From the NCBI GenBank assembly GCA_016709495.1, contig JADJMS010000005.1, positions 1-64,000 on the forward strand: a DNA stretch of 64,000 nt, in the 5' to 3' direction. The stretch's first letter is position 1. Every line of letters starts with the position of its first letter. Shown here in pieces: positions 20,101 to 30,072 of the stretch. A program made the translations under genes and the position numbers. Source of the DNA: Candidatus Dechloromonas phosphorivorans. GTDB lineage: Bacteria > Pseudomonadota > Gammaproteobacteria > Burkholderiales > Rhodocyclaceae. The notes beneath the pieces are model-generated. The model ran no database searches, was not told the DNA's origin, and saw only the letters and a list, made by a program, of their open reading frames with translations.

Positions 20101-21273
20101 GCCCCTTCCTGCCTATCCCTGGCGGCGACCCTGTCCAATCTGCCAGGCCGACCAGCCGCAACCGGTCTACGACAACCACATGGCACAGCTCGATGGACTG
20201 GACATGAGCTATCGCATCGGCCAATGCATACAATGCGGCTTCGCTTATGCCTACGAACTGCCGCCCCCCGAGACCTATGAAAAATACTATCGGTCACTGT
20301 CGAAATATGACCAACCGCTAAACCAAATATGCATTTGTGCGGTCGACCATGCCCGGATCGAGAAAACGCTGGCTATCTGTCTCCCCCTCCTCCCGCGTGA
20401 TGCACTGATCAGCGACATCGGCTGCGGTTTTGGTGCCCTGCTCAGCGCTTTCAAGGCAGCCGGATTCTTGCGACTGCACGGAATCGACCCGGCACCAGCC
20501 TCGACTACAACCGCCGCCCGCCTGTTCGGCCTCGAACACATCCGTACCGGTTCGCTGCGTGATGCAATCGGCCAATTACCGCTGGCCGAAACCGACCTGC
20601 TCTGCCTGACCGGCGTTGCCGAACACCTGCCCTGCTTAAATCAAGACTTGGGCTGCTTGCTGGAGGTATTGCCGGAGCACGCCATGGTTCTCCTCGAAGT
20701 CCCGGCGCTTGAGCGTTTTCTGTCCCCCCCCGGGGAAGCTTATGGCGAATTTTCTCTGGAGCACATCCAGTATTTCAGCACACAAACGCTAACCGGCCTG
20801 ATGGCAAGCTTTGGTTTTTCCCCTCAAGTACTGAGCATCTACGAATTTCAGGGCTGCACCGACAGTCTATTCGGGCTCTTCTCGCGCCGGGCGCAAACTG
20901 AGGGCATCTCCGCCCCCCCTGCTGCCAGCCTTGAGGACTATTTGGATTACTCTGCCAAGTCGCTGGAAAACGGCCTGCAAAGAATCGCCAATCGCAGCGA
21001 CCCCTTTGTGATTTTCGGTGCCGGCAGCCATACCGCCCGCCTCCTACCGCAATTGGAACAACTGGGCGTCGCCTCGCGGATTATCGCTATCGTCGACAAC
21101 AATCTGAACCTGTGGGGAAAAAACTCGGCAATTTCATCATACAGCCCTGCGATTTCCTCACCGCCATGCCGGGTTGCACCGTTCTGGTTTCCTCGTTCAA
21201 CGCTCAGAACGCCATTGCTACACAACTCGCCGGACGTCACCCAACCATCCTTTTGTACGATCTCGACGAATGA
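20093..21273 (+). CDS. Second sugar C-methyltransferase-like protein, one frameshift
   Basis: It has the same layout as the preceding gene: a cysteine module (CPIC ... CIQC), a SAM-binding motif ISDIGCGFGALL (about residues 104-115), and a C-terminal nucleotide-binding-like domain starting FVIFGAGSHTARLLPQLEQLG. The frame breaks at the A-run near 21118-21124. Continuing in the next frame restores a sensible C-terminus ending LLYDLDE at TGA 21271-21273, which overlaps the next ATG. The two adjacent methyltransferases share little obvious identity beyond the motifs, suggesting different sugar carbons or substrates. Confidence 0.72.
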
Positions 21274-22352
21274 CACCGAACGCAACCCGGGACGCACTTT
21301 TCACCCACCTATTGCAGGATTTCGATTCGATACTTCCAGCCTTTCCTCTCCCGGAATTAGACAGACAGCGGATTTTTGTTACTGGCGGGAGCGGCTTTAT
21401 CGGCTTCTGGCTATTGCTCGCCTGCCACTGGTTGAATCAACGCGGGGCGGGAATCCAGCTGACACTACTCTCTCGCAACCCTGATGCTTTCCTCGAGAAG
21501 CACCCGGAATTCAGCGACCTAAGCTGGCTAAAATGGGTAAGGGGTGATGTCAAAAATTACCACTGGCCAGAGGAATCATTCGATCAATTCATTCACGCCG
21601 CAGCAGACACATCGCCGCTTGCCGCGAAGTCGCCGCATTTATTTGACGACATCGTCATCGGCACACAACACGTTGTCGAACATGCTACGGCAGCCGGCGC
21701 AGGACGGCTGCTGCTGGTCAGTTCAGGGGCGGTCTACGGCGAACAACCAGAAAACCTGCGCGGCATAGCGGAAAATCCCGACCATCATCTTGCACTGGCG
21801 CCCGATGACAGCTACGGACGCGGCAAGCAAGCGATGGAAGAATATGCCCGGACGGCCACCGCAAGCAGGGATATTGAACTGGTGATCGCCCGCTGCTTCA
21901 GTTTTGTCGGCTTCGGGCTGCCCGAACACCTGGCAATCAGTCAGTTCATCGCTGATGCGCTGGCAGGCCACAGCCTACGCATCAATGGGGATGGGCGGGC
22001 GGTACGCAGCTATCTGCATGCCGCCGATCTTGCCGTTTGGCTGCTTGCCCTGCTTGGTCGCGGCCAAAGCGGGCAAACCTATAACGTCGGCTCGTCCGAT
22101 CCGTTATCACTGCTCAAGGTGGCAAGTCTGGTCCGCGACACCCTTGCCCCGGCATCGCGCATTGATGTGCTAAATCAGGTCGCCGCCGCCCCTCGACAAC
22201 GTTATGTTCCTGATACTCGAGGCATTGAGCAGCAACTCCGGGTAAACTGCTGGACTCCGCTGGAGAGCGCCATTCGTAGTATGGCTGTGGCAATAAAACT
22301 TGAGCAGCAGTTGGCAAGACGCCATGAAAATCCGGCAGCAAACGGCACTTAA
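21270..22352 (+). CDS. NAD-dependent sugar epimerase/dehydratase (extended SDR)
   Basis: The product is 360 residues from ATG 21270, which overlaps the previous stop as ATGA. The NAD motif VTGGSGFIGFWLL lies at about residues 36-48, a serine-rich active segment LLLVSSGAVYGE follows, and the catalytic YGRGK is near residue 180. It resembles NDP-4-keto-hexose reductases and epimerases. Given its place at the end of the rfbFGH-ThDP-methyltransferase block it is a good candidate for the final 4-keto or side-chain reduction of the CDP sugar. That assignment is inference. Confidence 0.8.
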   Translation: MTPNATRDALFTHLLQDFDSILPAFPLPELDRQRIFVTGGSGFIGFWLLLACHWLNQRGAGIQLTLLSRNPDAFLEKHPEFSDLSWLKWVRGDVKNYHWPEESFDQFIHAAADTSPLAAKSPHLFDDIVIGTQHVVEHATAAGAGRLLLVSSGAVYGEQPENLRGIAENPDHHLALAPDDSYGRGKQAMEEYARTATASRDIELVIARCFSFVGFGLPEHLAISQFIADALAGHSLRINGDGRAVRSYLHAADLAVWLLALLGRGQSGQTYNVGSSDPLSLLKVASLVRDTLAPASRIDVLNQVAAAPRQRYVPDTRGIEQQLRVNCWTPLESAIRSMAVAIKLEQQLARRHENPAANGT

Positions 22353-22403
22353 TTAAATAAACCGAAAAATCTGCCGTTATTGACTCACACCTATTGATTT
22401 CCT

Positions 22404-23557
22404 ATGGCCAAAGACATTCTCCTGATCATGCTCGAATTCGACAACTGGGAGCAGGCGCGCTCTTGGTCGTACACGGGTTCCTACGCTTTCATCGACGGCT
22501 TTCGCGAAAACAGTCATCGCTGCACCCTGTTGCCAGCCATTCATGGCCGGATGCCAGACGCCGCCGACAGCTTCATTCACCATGCCGAAAAGCTGCTCGC
22601 CAGCAGAACTTTTGACGAAGCCTGGATCTGGTGCAATCACGCCGCCTTCGACGAACACTTCTGGACTTGGCTCAAGCAGGTTGCACCAGTGCGGGTAGGG
22701 GTCGTGCTCGAATCGCTGAACCATAGTGACGAAGAACTCGAGGCTCTGCCCTTCCTCGCCAAGCGCCGCGACGACGCCTTCACCTGCCTGCCCCACTGCA
22801 CACACGCAATTGCCGCCGACGAAGCCGATGTCGCCGAAATCGAGCAGATTTTCGGCATTCCGACACTGTGGAATGTTTTCATGGTGCCGGAGAATTTCAT
22901 CCGCGAGGATGCCCCGCCAACAAGCGACATCGCTGCATTCATCGGCGCTGCCTACTTCACCGGTCCAGCCTACAACTACCCGAAGGCACACACCCTGCTG
23001 CGTAATCGCTTCCTCAGCGACCCGCGCCTTGAGGGCTTGATGAATCGCCCACACTTCCAGCTGCCGGAACGCAGCAGTGATACCCTGGCGTACTTTGAAG
23101 CACTGAACCGCGAGATGCGGCAAAGCCTGCTGGCCGGCCAAATCGATGCCGCGATACTAGCCGGCTTCACTGACGAACTACATCGCCTGCGGGCCGAGCT
23201 TTTTACCCTGTTCCTGGAAGGGCTTCGCCTGGGCATGGCCTGCGTCAACCTGCCGACACTAGTCAAGGCTTTTTCTGGTCGGGTGATCGAGGCAATGGCG
23301 GCCTCTGTTCCGAGCGTCAGCTGGCTACCGCCGAACCGCCCGGAATGTGCCAAGCTGTTCGCAGATGGCGAGGAAGTGCTGCTTTTTGACAGTGTCGAAA
23401 AACTAGCCGAAAAATTTCCATGATGGGCGCGCAGCCGGAGTTTCGTCACCAACTAGTCCAACGAGCCCGAAGCGGACTGCATCAGCGCCATACCAGCCGC
23501 ATTCGTTGCCACCAATATGGCCGCTGGATTGATACTGCCGAAACTCCAGTTTTCTGA
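22404..23557 (+). CDS. Glycosyltransferase-like protein, frameshift near its end
   Basis: The protein has about 384 residues after one correction. The C-terminal segment AFSGRVIEAMAASVPSVSWL with PECAKLFADGEEVLLFD is typical of GT-B fold glycosyltransferases (the Glyco_trans_1_2 type C-domain). The N-terminal half has no specific match that I recognise. The frame stops at 23423 after an A-run near 23410. Continuing in the next frame adds about 45 residues to TGA 23555-23557, just before the kinase gene. It probably transfers one of the cluster sugars; donor and acceptor are unknown. Confidence 0.65.
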
Positions 23558-23573
23558 GGCCGCCCCCACCCCC

Positions 23574-24570
23574 ATGATCATCACGCGCACTCCTTTCCGG
23601 ATTTCATTTTTTGGTGGCGGCACCGATTACCCGGCCTGGTATCTGGAACACGGCGGACTGGTGCTTGCCACCACCATCGACAAGTACTGCTACATCACCT
23701 GCCGGCGCCTACCCCCGTTTTTTGAGCACAAGCACCGGATCGTCTATTCGCATATAGAAAATGTCCGCGAAATTGCCGAAATACAGCACCCGGCAGTGCG
23801 CGCCGTGCTCGGCTGGCTGAAGGTCGAAGAGGGGCTGGAAATCCATCATGACGGCGACCTCCCCGCCCGCTCGGGCCTCGGCTCCAGCTCGTCGTTCACG
23901 GTCGGTCTGCTGCATGCGATCCGCGCCCTGCGCGGCCAGTACGTTTCAAAGATGAGTTGGCCAGCCAGGCCATTCATGTCGAGCAAAAGGTAATTCAGGA
24001 AAACGTCGGCTCCCAGGACCAGATTTCTGCCGCTTTTGGCGGGCTGAACCGCATCGAATTCCGTCAGAACGACAGTTTCGATGTTGCCCCGGTGATTACC
24101 GCGCCGGACCGCTTGGCCGACCTGCAAAGCCACCTGATGCTGTTCTTCACTGGGGTCTCGCGAATTGCCTCGGAAGTCGCCAAAGCCAAGATCGACAACC
24201 TGAAAAACCGGGTGGTCGAACTGAAAGCCATGCACGCCATGGTCGATGAAGCGATCTCCATCCTTCAGGACCAACACGCCCCGATCACTGCCTTCGGCAA
24301 ATTGCTCGACCAGAGCTGGCAGCTCAAGCGTAGCCTGTCTGACCGCGTCTCAACACCGGAAATCGACGCCCTCTACAGCGCGCGGCCAGGGATGCCGGCG
24401 CGACTGGCGGCAAGATCATTGGAGCCGGCGGCGGTGGTTTCCTGCTGCTGTTTGTCCAGCCGGAACACCAGGCTCGGGTCCGCGAACGGCTGCATGAACT
24501 GGTTCACGTGCCCTTCAAATTCGAGAGCTCGGGCAGCCGCGTCGTCCTCTACCAGCCAAACGGTCTCTAA
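23574..24570 (+). CDS. GHMP sugar kinase, D-glycero-D-manno-heptose 7-phosphate kinase-like, frameshifted
   Basis: Start ATG 23574 (MIITRTPFRISFFGGGTDYP). GHMP motif 1 is that FFGGGTD segment, motif 2 is PARSGLGSSSSF (near 23865) and motif 3 is IIGAGGGGFLLLF (near 24413). This pattern is typical of HddA-like kinases, which make heptose 1,7-bisphosphate. Indels near 23950 and 24390 break the frame, but all conserved blocks are present in order to TAA 24568-24570. A matching HddC-like nucleotidyltransferase lies at 30072, while the isomerase GmhA and phosphatase GmhB of that pathway are not seen here. An alternative substrate such as another sugar phosphate cannot be excluded. Confidence 0.78.
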
Positions 24571-24576
24571 AGCGCG

Positions 24577-25548
24577 ATGAATATGCCCACCGAAACCCCC
24601 ATTTACATTGCCGGCCACCGCGGCCTGATCGGATCTGCCCTCGTCCGCCGCCTGACTGCGGCGGGCCATCGCCACCTGATCACCTGCGACCGGAGCGCAC
24701 TGGACCTGACCGATGCCAGTGCCACTAACGCCTTTTTCGCCGAGACCCGGCCGGAATACGTGGTCCTTGCCGCCGGCCGGGTCGGCGGCATTGTCGAAAA
24801 CCAGCAATTCCCGGCAGATTTCATCACCAGCAACCTGGCGATCCAGCTCAATGTCGTACAGGCTGCACGGCGACACGGGGTCCGTCGCCTGATCCTGCTC
24901 GGCTCGTCCTGTATGTATCCGCGCGAATGCCCGCAGCCGATGAAGGAAAACACGCTGCTCTCGGGCCAGCCGGAACCGACCAGCCTCGCCTACGCGATCG
25001 CCAAGCTGGCAGGGGTCCAGTTATGTCTTGCCTGCAACCTGCAGGACGGCGAACAGTGTTTCATCCCGCTGATCCCAAACAGCGCCTACGGCCCCCACGA
25101 CAATTTTGATCTCGGGTCCGGGCATGTCCTGGCCTCACTGATCCGTCGCTTTGTCGAGGCTGCGCAGCAGGGGGCACCGAGCGTCACGCTGTGGGGGTCG
25201 GGCCGACCGCGCCGCGAATTCGTTTTCGCCGACGACATCGCCGATGCCTGCCTACAGCTATTGAGCCGGGACATATCCAAGCTCGAACTGCCGGTCAATC
25301 TAGGCAGTGGCGTCGACTACTCGATCGCCGAACTGGCCGGCAAAATCGCCGGCTTCGTCGGCTACACCGGAAATGTCGTCTGGGATTCCAGCAAACCGGA
25401 CGGTGCACCGCAGAAGTTGCTCGACAGTAGCCGCCTCCGGGACTGGGGCTGGCAGGCAGCAACCGGACTCGATGCAGGTCTGCACGAAACCATCGCCTGG
25501 TACAGAAGCAATCATGTACAGGAAGAGCAAGCATGCACGCATCAATGA
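24577..25548 (+). CDS. GDP-L-fucose synthase-like epimerase/reductase
   Basis: This 323-residue extended SDR has NAD motif GHRGLIGSAL (about residues 13-22), the Fcl signature LGSSCMYP with catalytic Ser and Cys, and YAIAK (Tyr/Lys pair). Fcl-family enzymes epimerise C3/C5 and reduce C4 of GDP-4-keto-6-deoxy sugars, and relatives act on GDP-heptose and in colitose synthesis (ColC). With a ColD-like dehydratase at 28900 and HddA/HddC-like genes in the same block, a modified GDP-heptose or a colitose-like sugar is plausible. No GDP-mannose 4,6-dehydratase is evident. The frame is intact and overlaps the next gene by 16 bases. Confidence 0.82.
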   Translation: MNMPTETPIYIAGHRGLIGSALVRRLTAAGHRHLITCDRSALDLTDASATNAFFAETRPEYVVLAAGRVGGIVENQQFPADFITSNLAIQLNVVQAARRHGVRRLILLGSSCMYPRECPQPMKENTLLSGQPEPTSLAYAIAKLAGVQLCLACNLQDGEQCFIPLIPNSAYGPHDNFDLGSGHVLASLIRRFVEAAQQGAPSVTLWGSGRPRREFVFADDIADACLQLLSRDISKLELPVNLGSGVDYSIAELAGKIAGFVGYTGNVVWDSSKPDGAPQKLLDSSRLRDWGWQAATGLDAGLHETIAWYRSNHVQEEQACTHQ

Positions 25549-26351
25549 TCGACCTGAAAGCCAAGGCACGCTGGGTCTGGCTCGAAACCCTGCGCATCCA
25601 CCGCCGGGCGCCGGAAACCCGGCTCGCCTCATCGCTGTCGCCGGTCGAAATTTTTGTAGCCCTATACTACGGTGGCGTCTTGCGTTTCAACCCGACCCAG
25701 CCGCTCACCGAAACACGCGACCGCTGCATTATCAGCAAGGGCCACGGCTCAATCTGCATGTACCCAATCCTCGCCGACCTCGGTTTCTTTGCCATGGAAG
25801 AACTCGAACACGTTTGCGAATCAGGCAGTTTTCTCGGCGGCATCCCGGACCCGGTAATTCCCGGCTATGAAACAGTCAATGGCTCGCTCGGGCACGGTCT
25901 CGGCGTCGCCACCGGGATGGCGCTTGGACTGAATCGAAAAGGCAGCGACCGTGATGTCTTCGTCATCGCCGGAGACGGTGAGCTGCACGAAGGCTCCAAC
26001 TGGGAAGCAGCGATGTTCGCCAGCCATCATCGCCTTGACAACCTCAACCTAATCGTCGACAACAACCGGATCAGCATGCTCGGTCACACCGACGACATCG
26101 TTTCCCACGGCCGGCTCGGCGATCGCCTGGGCGCCTTCGGCTGGTCCTGCGCGGAAGTCGATGGTCATGATGTAGACGCCGTCTGCGCGGCGCTCCACGT
26201 CATGAAGGCGCAACGGAATGGCGCCCCGAAGGCGCTGATCGCCCATACTATCAAGGGGCGCGGCGTCCCCGGATTAGAGGATGCGCCGCTGTGCCACATC
26301 ATGAATCCCAAGTTGGAAACGCTCGACCGCCTGCTCGGGGAGGCATCATGA
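25533..26351 (+). CDS. Transketolase, N-terminal (ThDP-binding) subunit
   Basis: The product is 272 residues, matching only the first half of a transketolase. The ThDP diphosphate motif GDGELHEGSNWEA ... VDNN is present, along with ISKGHGS and GSLGHGLG. The partner half is encoded by the next gene with a 4-base overlap (ATGA), so the two form a split transketolase. In a sugar cluster such a pair can supply sedoheptulose 7-phosphate for heptose synthesis, or move a two-carbon unit onto a keto sugar. An alternative in-frame ATG lies at 25545. Confidence 0.88.
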   Translation: MHASMIDLKAKARWVWLETLRIHRRAPETRLASSLSPVEIFVALYYGGVLRFNPTQPLTETRDRCIISKGHGSICMYPILADLGFFAMEELEHVCESGSFLGGIPDPVIPGYETVNGSLGHGLGVATGMALGLNRKGSDRDVFVIAGDGELHEGSNWEAAMFASHHRLDNLNLIVDNNRISMLGHTDDIVSHGRLGDRLGAFGWSCAEVDGHDVDAVCAALHVMKAQRNGAPKALIAHTIKGRGVPGLEDAPLCHIMNPKLETLDRLLGEAS

Positions 26352-27340
26352 CCGACCGTCCCCAGGCCATGCGCGACGCCCTGCTACGTCGGATCTGCGA
26401 GGCGATGGCCGACGACCCGAAGCTTTTCTTCGTCTGCGCAGATTTCGGCTCGCCGGTATTGGACAGCATTCGCGAGCGCTTTCCGGAGCGTTTCGTTAAC
26501 GTCGGGATCGCTGAGCAGAACCTGATCAACATCTCGGCCGGCCTCGCGCTCGAAGGTTATACAGTTTTTGCCTACGCCATTGCGCCATTCATCACGATGC
26601 GCTGCTACGAACAGATCCGGGTCAGCCTGGCGCTACTTTCGCAAGTCCGCCAGCTCAACGTCAACTTGATCGGCGTCGGCGCCGGCTACAGCTACGTAGT
26701 CTCCGGTCCGACCCACCAATGCTACGAAGACCTGACGCTGATGCGCGCGATGCCCAACATGGCGGTCTATTCCCCTGCCGACCACATCACCGCCGCCGCG
26801 CTCTTCGATCGCTGCCTGGCGCTCGGCGGCCCGAAGTATCTGCGCCTCGATGCCCAGGTCCTGCCGGTGCTGTACGCAAATGCGCAGCCCGACATGGCGA
26901 CCGGCTTCCAGTGCCATCGCGACGGCAAAAAATTGTGCCTGGTCGCTACCGGCTACATGGTGCACACCGCGCTCAAGGTCGCCGAACGTTTGGCCCGGTC
27001 GGGAGAGCAGATCGGGGTCATCGATCTGTTCGACCTCAGCGGCTTTGACCCGGAACGCCTGGCCGAATCGCTGGCGACCTACGCCGGCATCATCAGCCTC
27101 GAGGAAGGCTTCCGTGGGCGTGGCGGACTCGATGCCATGTTGTTCGATTTCTGTGCCCGTCGGCGACTGCAGGCCAGTCTATTGAACATCGGGGTCGAGG
27201 GCGGCTATCGATTTGAAATCGGTTCGCGCAGCGAACTGCACGAACAGGTTTCGATCGGCGAAAACGCCGTCACCGAGCGCGTGACCCGCTTTATCGCCGA
27301 GCTCTCCGGTGGTGGGACCAACAACGAGGGTAACGACTGA
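26348..27340 (+). CDS. Transketolase, C-terminal subunit
   Basis: The product is 330 residues, covering the pyrimidine-binding domain (FVNVGIAEQNLINISAGLA with the catalytic Glu, about residues 50-70) and the C-terminal domain. ATG 26348 overlaps the stop of the N-terminal subunit; an in-frame ATG at 26291 would add 19 residues inside that gene. The last base of its stop is shared with the ATG of the radical SAM gene (TGATG at 27338-27342), so these genes are co-translated. Its function depends on pairing with the previous gene. Confidence 0.88.
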   Translation: MTDRPQAMRDALLRRICEAMADDPKLFFVCADFGSPVLDSIRERFPERFVNVGIAEQNLINISAGLALEGYTVFAYAIAPFITMRCYEQIRVSLALLSQVRQLNVNLIGVGAGYSYVVSGPTHQCYEDLTLMRAMPNMAVYSPADHITAAALFDRCLALGGPKYLRLDAQVLPVLYANAQPDMATGFQCHRDGKKLCLVATGYMVHTALKVAERLARSGEQIGVIDLFDLSGFDPERLAESLATYAGIISLEEGFRGRGGLDAMLFDFCARRRLQASLLNIGVEGGYRFEIGSRSELHEQVSIGENAVTERVTRFIAELSGGGTNNEGND

Positions 27341-28880
27341 TGGCAAGACAACTCGACGTCCTGTTCATCAACCCCGATTCGTCGGCCAAGGCCTACCAGG
27401 GGCTGGCCCAGGTCTATTCGGCGGTCGAGCCACCGACCTGGTCTTTACTGCTGGCCGAATCCTGCCGCGCCAAAGGCTTCGGCGTCGCCATTCTCGACTG
27501 CGATGCCGAGAAGCTGACCCTCGATCAGGCCGTAAGTCGCATCGCGGAAGCAGCACCCCGGCTGATCGTGATGGTTGTTTATGGCCAGAACCCGAACTCC
27601 GGCACGACCAGTATGATCGGCGGGCTGGCACTGGCCCGCGCGGTCAAGGCCGACGGCGGGCACGCGCCGGTCTGCTGCGTCGGCTCCCACGTCAGCGCCC
27701 TGCCCCTGGAGGTGCTCGGCCACGACTGCATCGACATTGTCCTCCTCAACGAGGGGGTTTATGCCTTGCACCAGTTGCTGGCCGGCAACCTTGGCAGCGA
27801 CCTCGCCACGACAAAGGGGATCGGCCACAAGACGCGCGGTCCGGCAGGGCATCCGCTGCCCACCCTCAATCCGCCGCAAGGCATCGTGCCGCAACAGCGG
27901 ATGGACATTGACCTGCCCGGCTACGCCTGGGACCTGCTGCCCTACCGGGAAAAGCCGCTAGACCTTTATCGCGCCCATTTCTGGCACGCCGGATTCGATC
28001 ATGGCCAGCGCACGCCTTTCGCGGCAATCTACACCTCGCTCGGCTGCTCCTTCGGTTGCGATTTCTGCATGATCAACATCATCAACCGCAGCGACAACGC
28101 CGACGGCATCGATGCCTCCGCATTCGCGCGGCATGCGCTACTGGAGCCCACAATGGGTGGCCCGGGAAATGCAAAAACTGGCCAGGCTCGACGTCCGCAC
28201 GTTGCGCATCAGCGACGAGATGTTCTTCCTCAACCGGAAATACTACGCCCCGGTGCTGCAGGAAGTCATCGACCACGGCTTTGATTTCAACCTCAGGGAC
28301 CTATGCCCGGGTCGATACCGTACGCGAGGACCAGTTGGCGCTATTCAAGCGGGCCGGCGTCAACTGGCTGGCGCTCGGGGTCGAGGCCGGCAACCAGAAC
28401 GTGCGCCAGGAAGTGTCCAAGGGCTCGTTTCGCGACGTCAATATCCGCGACATCTGCCAGACGGTACGCAATGCCGACATCAACGTGATCAGCAACTTCA
28501 TCTTTGGTTTTCCGGATGACACGCTTGAAACCATGCACGAAACGCTGGATCTGGCCCTCGAACTGAATACCGAGATGACCAACATGTACCCCTGCCAGGC
28601 CCTGCCCGGCAGCCCGATGTATTATCAGGCGAAACGGAACGGCTGGGCCCTGCCGGATTCCTACGAGGGCTATGCCTTCCTGTCCTACGAATGCCAGCCC
28701 CTGCCGACCAAACACCTGTCCTCGGCCGAAGTACTGGCTTTCCGGGATAAGGCATGGCATACCTATTTCACCAACCCGGACTATCTCGACCTGGTCGAAC
28801 GCCGTTTCGGCAGCGACGAGCGTCGCAATGTCGAACAGATGGTCACTATCAAACTGAAAAGGAAAATCCTCGGCGACTGA
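27340..28880 (+). CDS. Cobalamin-binding-type radical SAM protein, frameshifted
   Basis: An N-terminal Rossmann-like B12-binding-type domain (about residues 5-150, LDVLFINPDSS, GSHVSALP) is followed by a radical SAM core with CX3CX2C at C236, C240 and C243 (LGCSFGCDFC) and downstream strands (VNWLALGVEAGNQNVR, ISNFIFGFPDDT). Two indels, near 28125 and 28300, break the core, and all parts are present to TGA 28880. Enzymes of this layout often methylate unactivated carbons or rearrange sugars. A role in building an unusual sugar is inferred from the operon. No DxHxxG cobalamin motif is evident, so cofactor binding is uncertain. Confidence 0.75.
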
Positions 28881-28899
28881 AGCCGCGGATTATTGATAA

Positions 28900-30072
28900 A
28901 TGATGAAATTCCCGCTGATGCGTAACAACATTCTGCGCCAGGACCTTGATGCAGTGATTGAGCACCTGAAGCAGGATGATCCGATGCTTACCCATGGCGC
29001 CAACGTACGCGCCTTCGAAGAGGAATGGTCCAACTGGCTGGGTGTCAGGTACAGCGTCTTTGTCAATTCCGGCGCTTCGGCCAACCTGTTGACGCTGGCT
29101 GCACTCAAAATCCGTCACCCAGAGGGGGGTGAAGTCATCGTCCCACCGCTGGGCTGGGTCTCAGATATCGCGGCTGTTCTGCAAAACGGTTTCACTCCGG
29201 TCTTCGCCGACATCAATCCGCGCACGCTGGCGATGGATACGACACAGATTCTGAACAAGGTCAGCGAGAAAACCCGCGCCGTACTGCTCGTGCACGCACA
29301 GGGCTTCGACGGACTGAGCGACGAGTTACTCTCCGAACTTGAGCGACGCGGCATTCCGCTGCTCGAGGATGTCTGCGAATCGCACGGGGCGACGCATAAC
29401 GGACAGCGCTTGGGCAGTTTCGGCTGGGCCTCGAATTTCTCGTTCTACTACGCTCATCACATGAGCACGATCGAGGGCGGCATGGTGTGCACCAACGATC
29501 CCGTGCTCTATCAGCAGATCCGCATCCTGCGTTCGCACGGCATGGTCCGCGAGGCCAGCGATCCGGCCATCCGCTCAGCCTACCAGACCGACAACCCCGA
29601 ACTGAACCCCGATTTCATCTTCGCCTACTCCGCCTACAATGTCCGCAACACCGAGATCGGCGGCATTCTCGGGCGCAGCCAGTTGAAACGCCTGGACGCC
29701 AACGTCGTGCGCCGCACCGAAAATCTGCACCGTTTCCTGAGCCGGATAGACGCCAGCAAGTACCGGACGGACTTCGAACTCGCTGGGTCGAGCAACTACG
29801 CCTTCAACCTGATCCTGCGCGAACCCGACGACGGGCTCGTTGAGCGGGTCATGGCGCAAATGCGCACGGGCGGTATCGAATTCCGTCGCGGCAGCGCCGG
29901 CGGCGGCAACCAGATCCGCCAGCCCTATCTCCGGGGCATCGTTCCGGACGGTCATCACCGTGACTTCCCGGAAACCGAGCACGTACATTTCTACGGTTTC
30001 TATCTTGGCAATTTCCCCGACCTGCGGGACGAGGAAATCGATGCCATTTGCACCATACTGAACGCCGCCTGA
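28900..30072 (+). CDS. DegT/DnrJ-fold sugar 3-dehydratase, ColD-like (His replaces PLP lysine)
   Basis: This 390-residue protein of the PLP sugar aminotransferase fold has the expected Schiff-base lysine replaced by His186 (SFYYAHHMSTIEGG). That replacement is diagnostic of C3-dehydratases such as ColD (GDP-4-keto-6-deoxymannose 3-dehydratase) and RfbH. It lacks the RfbH ferredoxin cysteines, so it resembles ColD more. ColD makes the 3-deoxy intermediate of colitose using glutamate. A GDP-sugar substrate is supported by the Fcl-like gene at 24577 and the HddC-like gene directly downstream. ATG 28900 or 28903 are both possible starts. Confidence 0.82.
   Translation: MMKFPLMRNNILRQDLDAVIEHLKQDDPMLTHGANVRAFEEEWSNWLGVRYSVFVNSGASANLLTLAALKIRHPEGGEVIVPPLGWVSDIAAVLQNGFTPVFADINPRTLAMDTTQILNKVSEKTRAVLLVHAQGFDGLSDELLSELERRGIPLLEDVCESHGATHNGQRLGSFGWASNFSFYYAHHMSTIEGGMVCTNDPVLYQQIRILRSHGMVREASDPAIRSAYQTDNPELNPDFIFAYSAYNVRNTEIGGILGRSQLKRLDANVVRRTENLHRFLSRIDASKYRTDFELAGSSNYAFNLILREPDDGLVERVMAQMRTGGIEFRRGSAGGGNQIRQPYLRGIVPDGHHRDFPETEHVHFYGFYLGNFPDLRDEEIDAICTILNAA

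Noticed and set aside
22377..23141. 254-aa open frame on the minus strand
   Set aside because: It is antisense to the glycosyltransferase-like gene at 22404, whose C-terminal GT-B motifs are recognisable; no homology features are seen on the minus strand.
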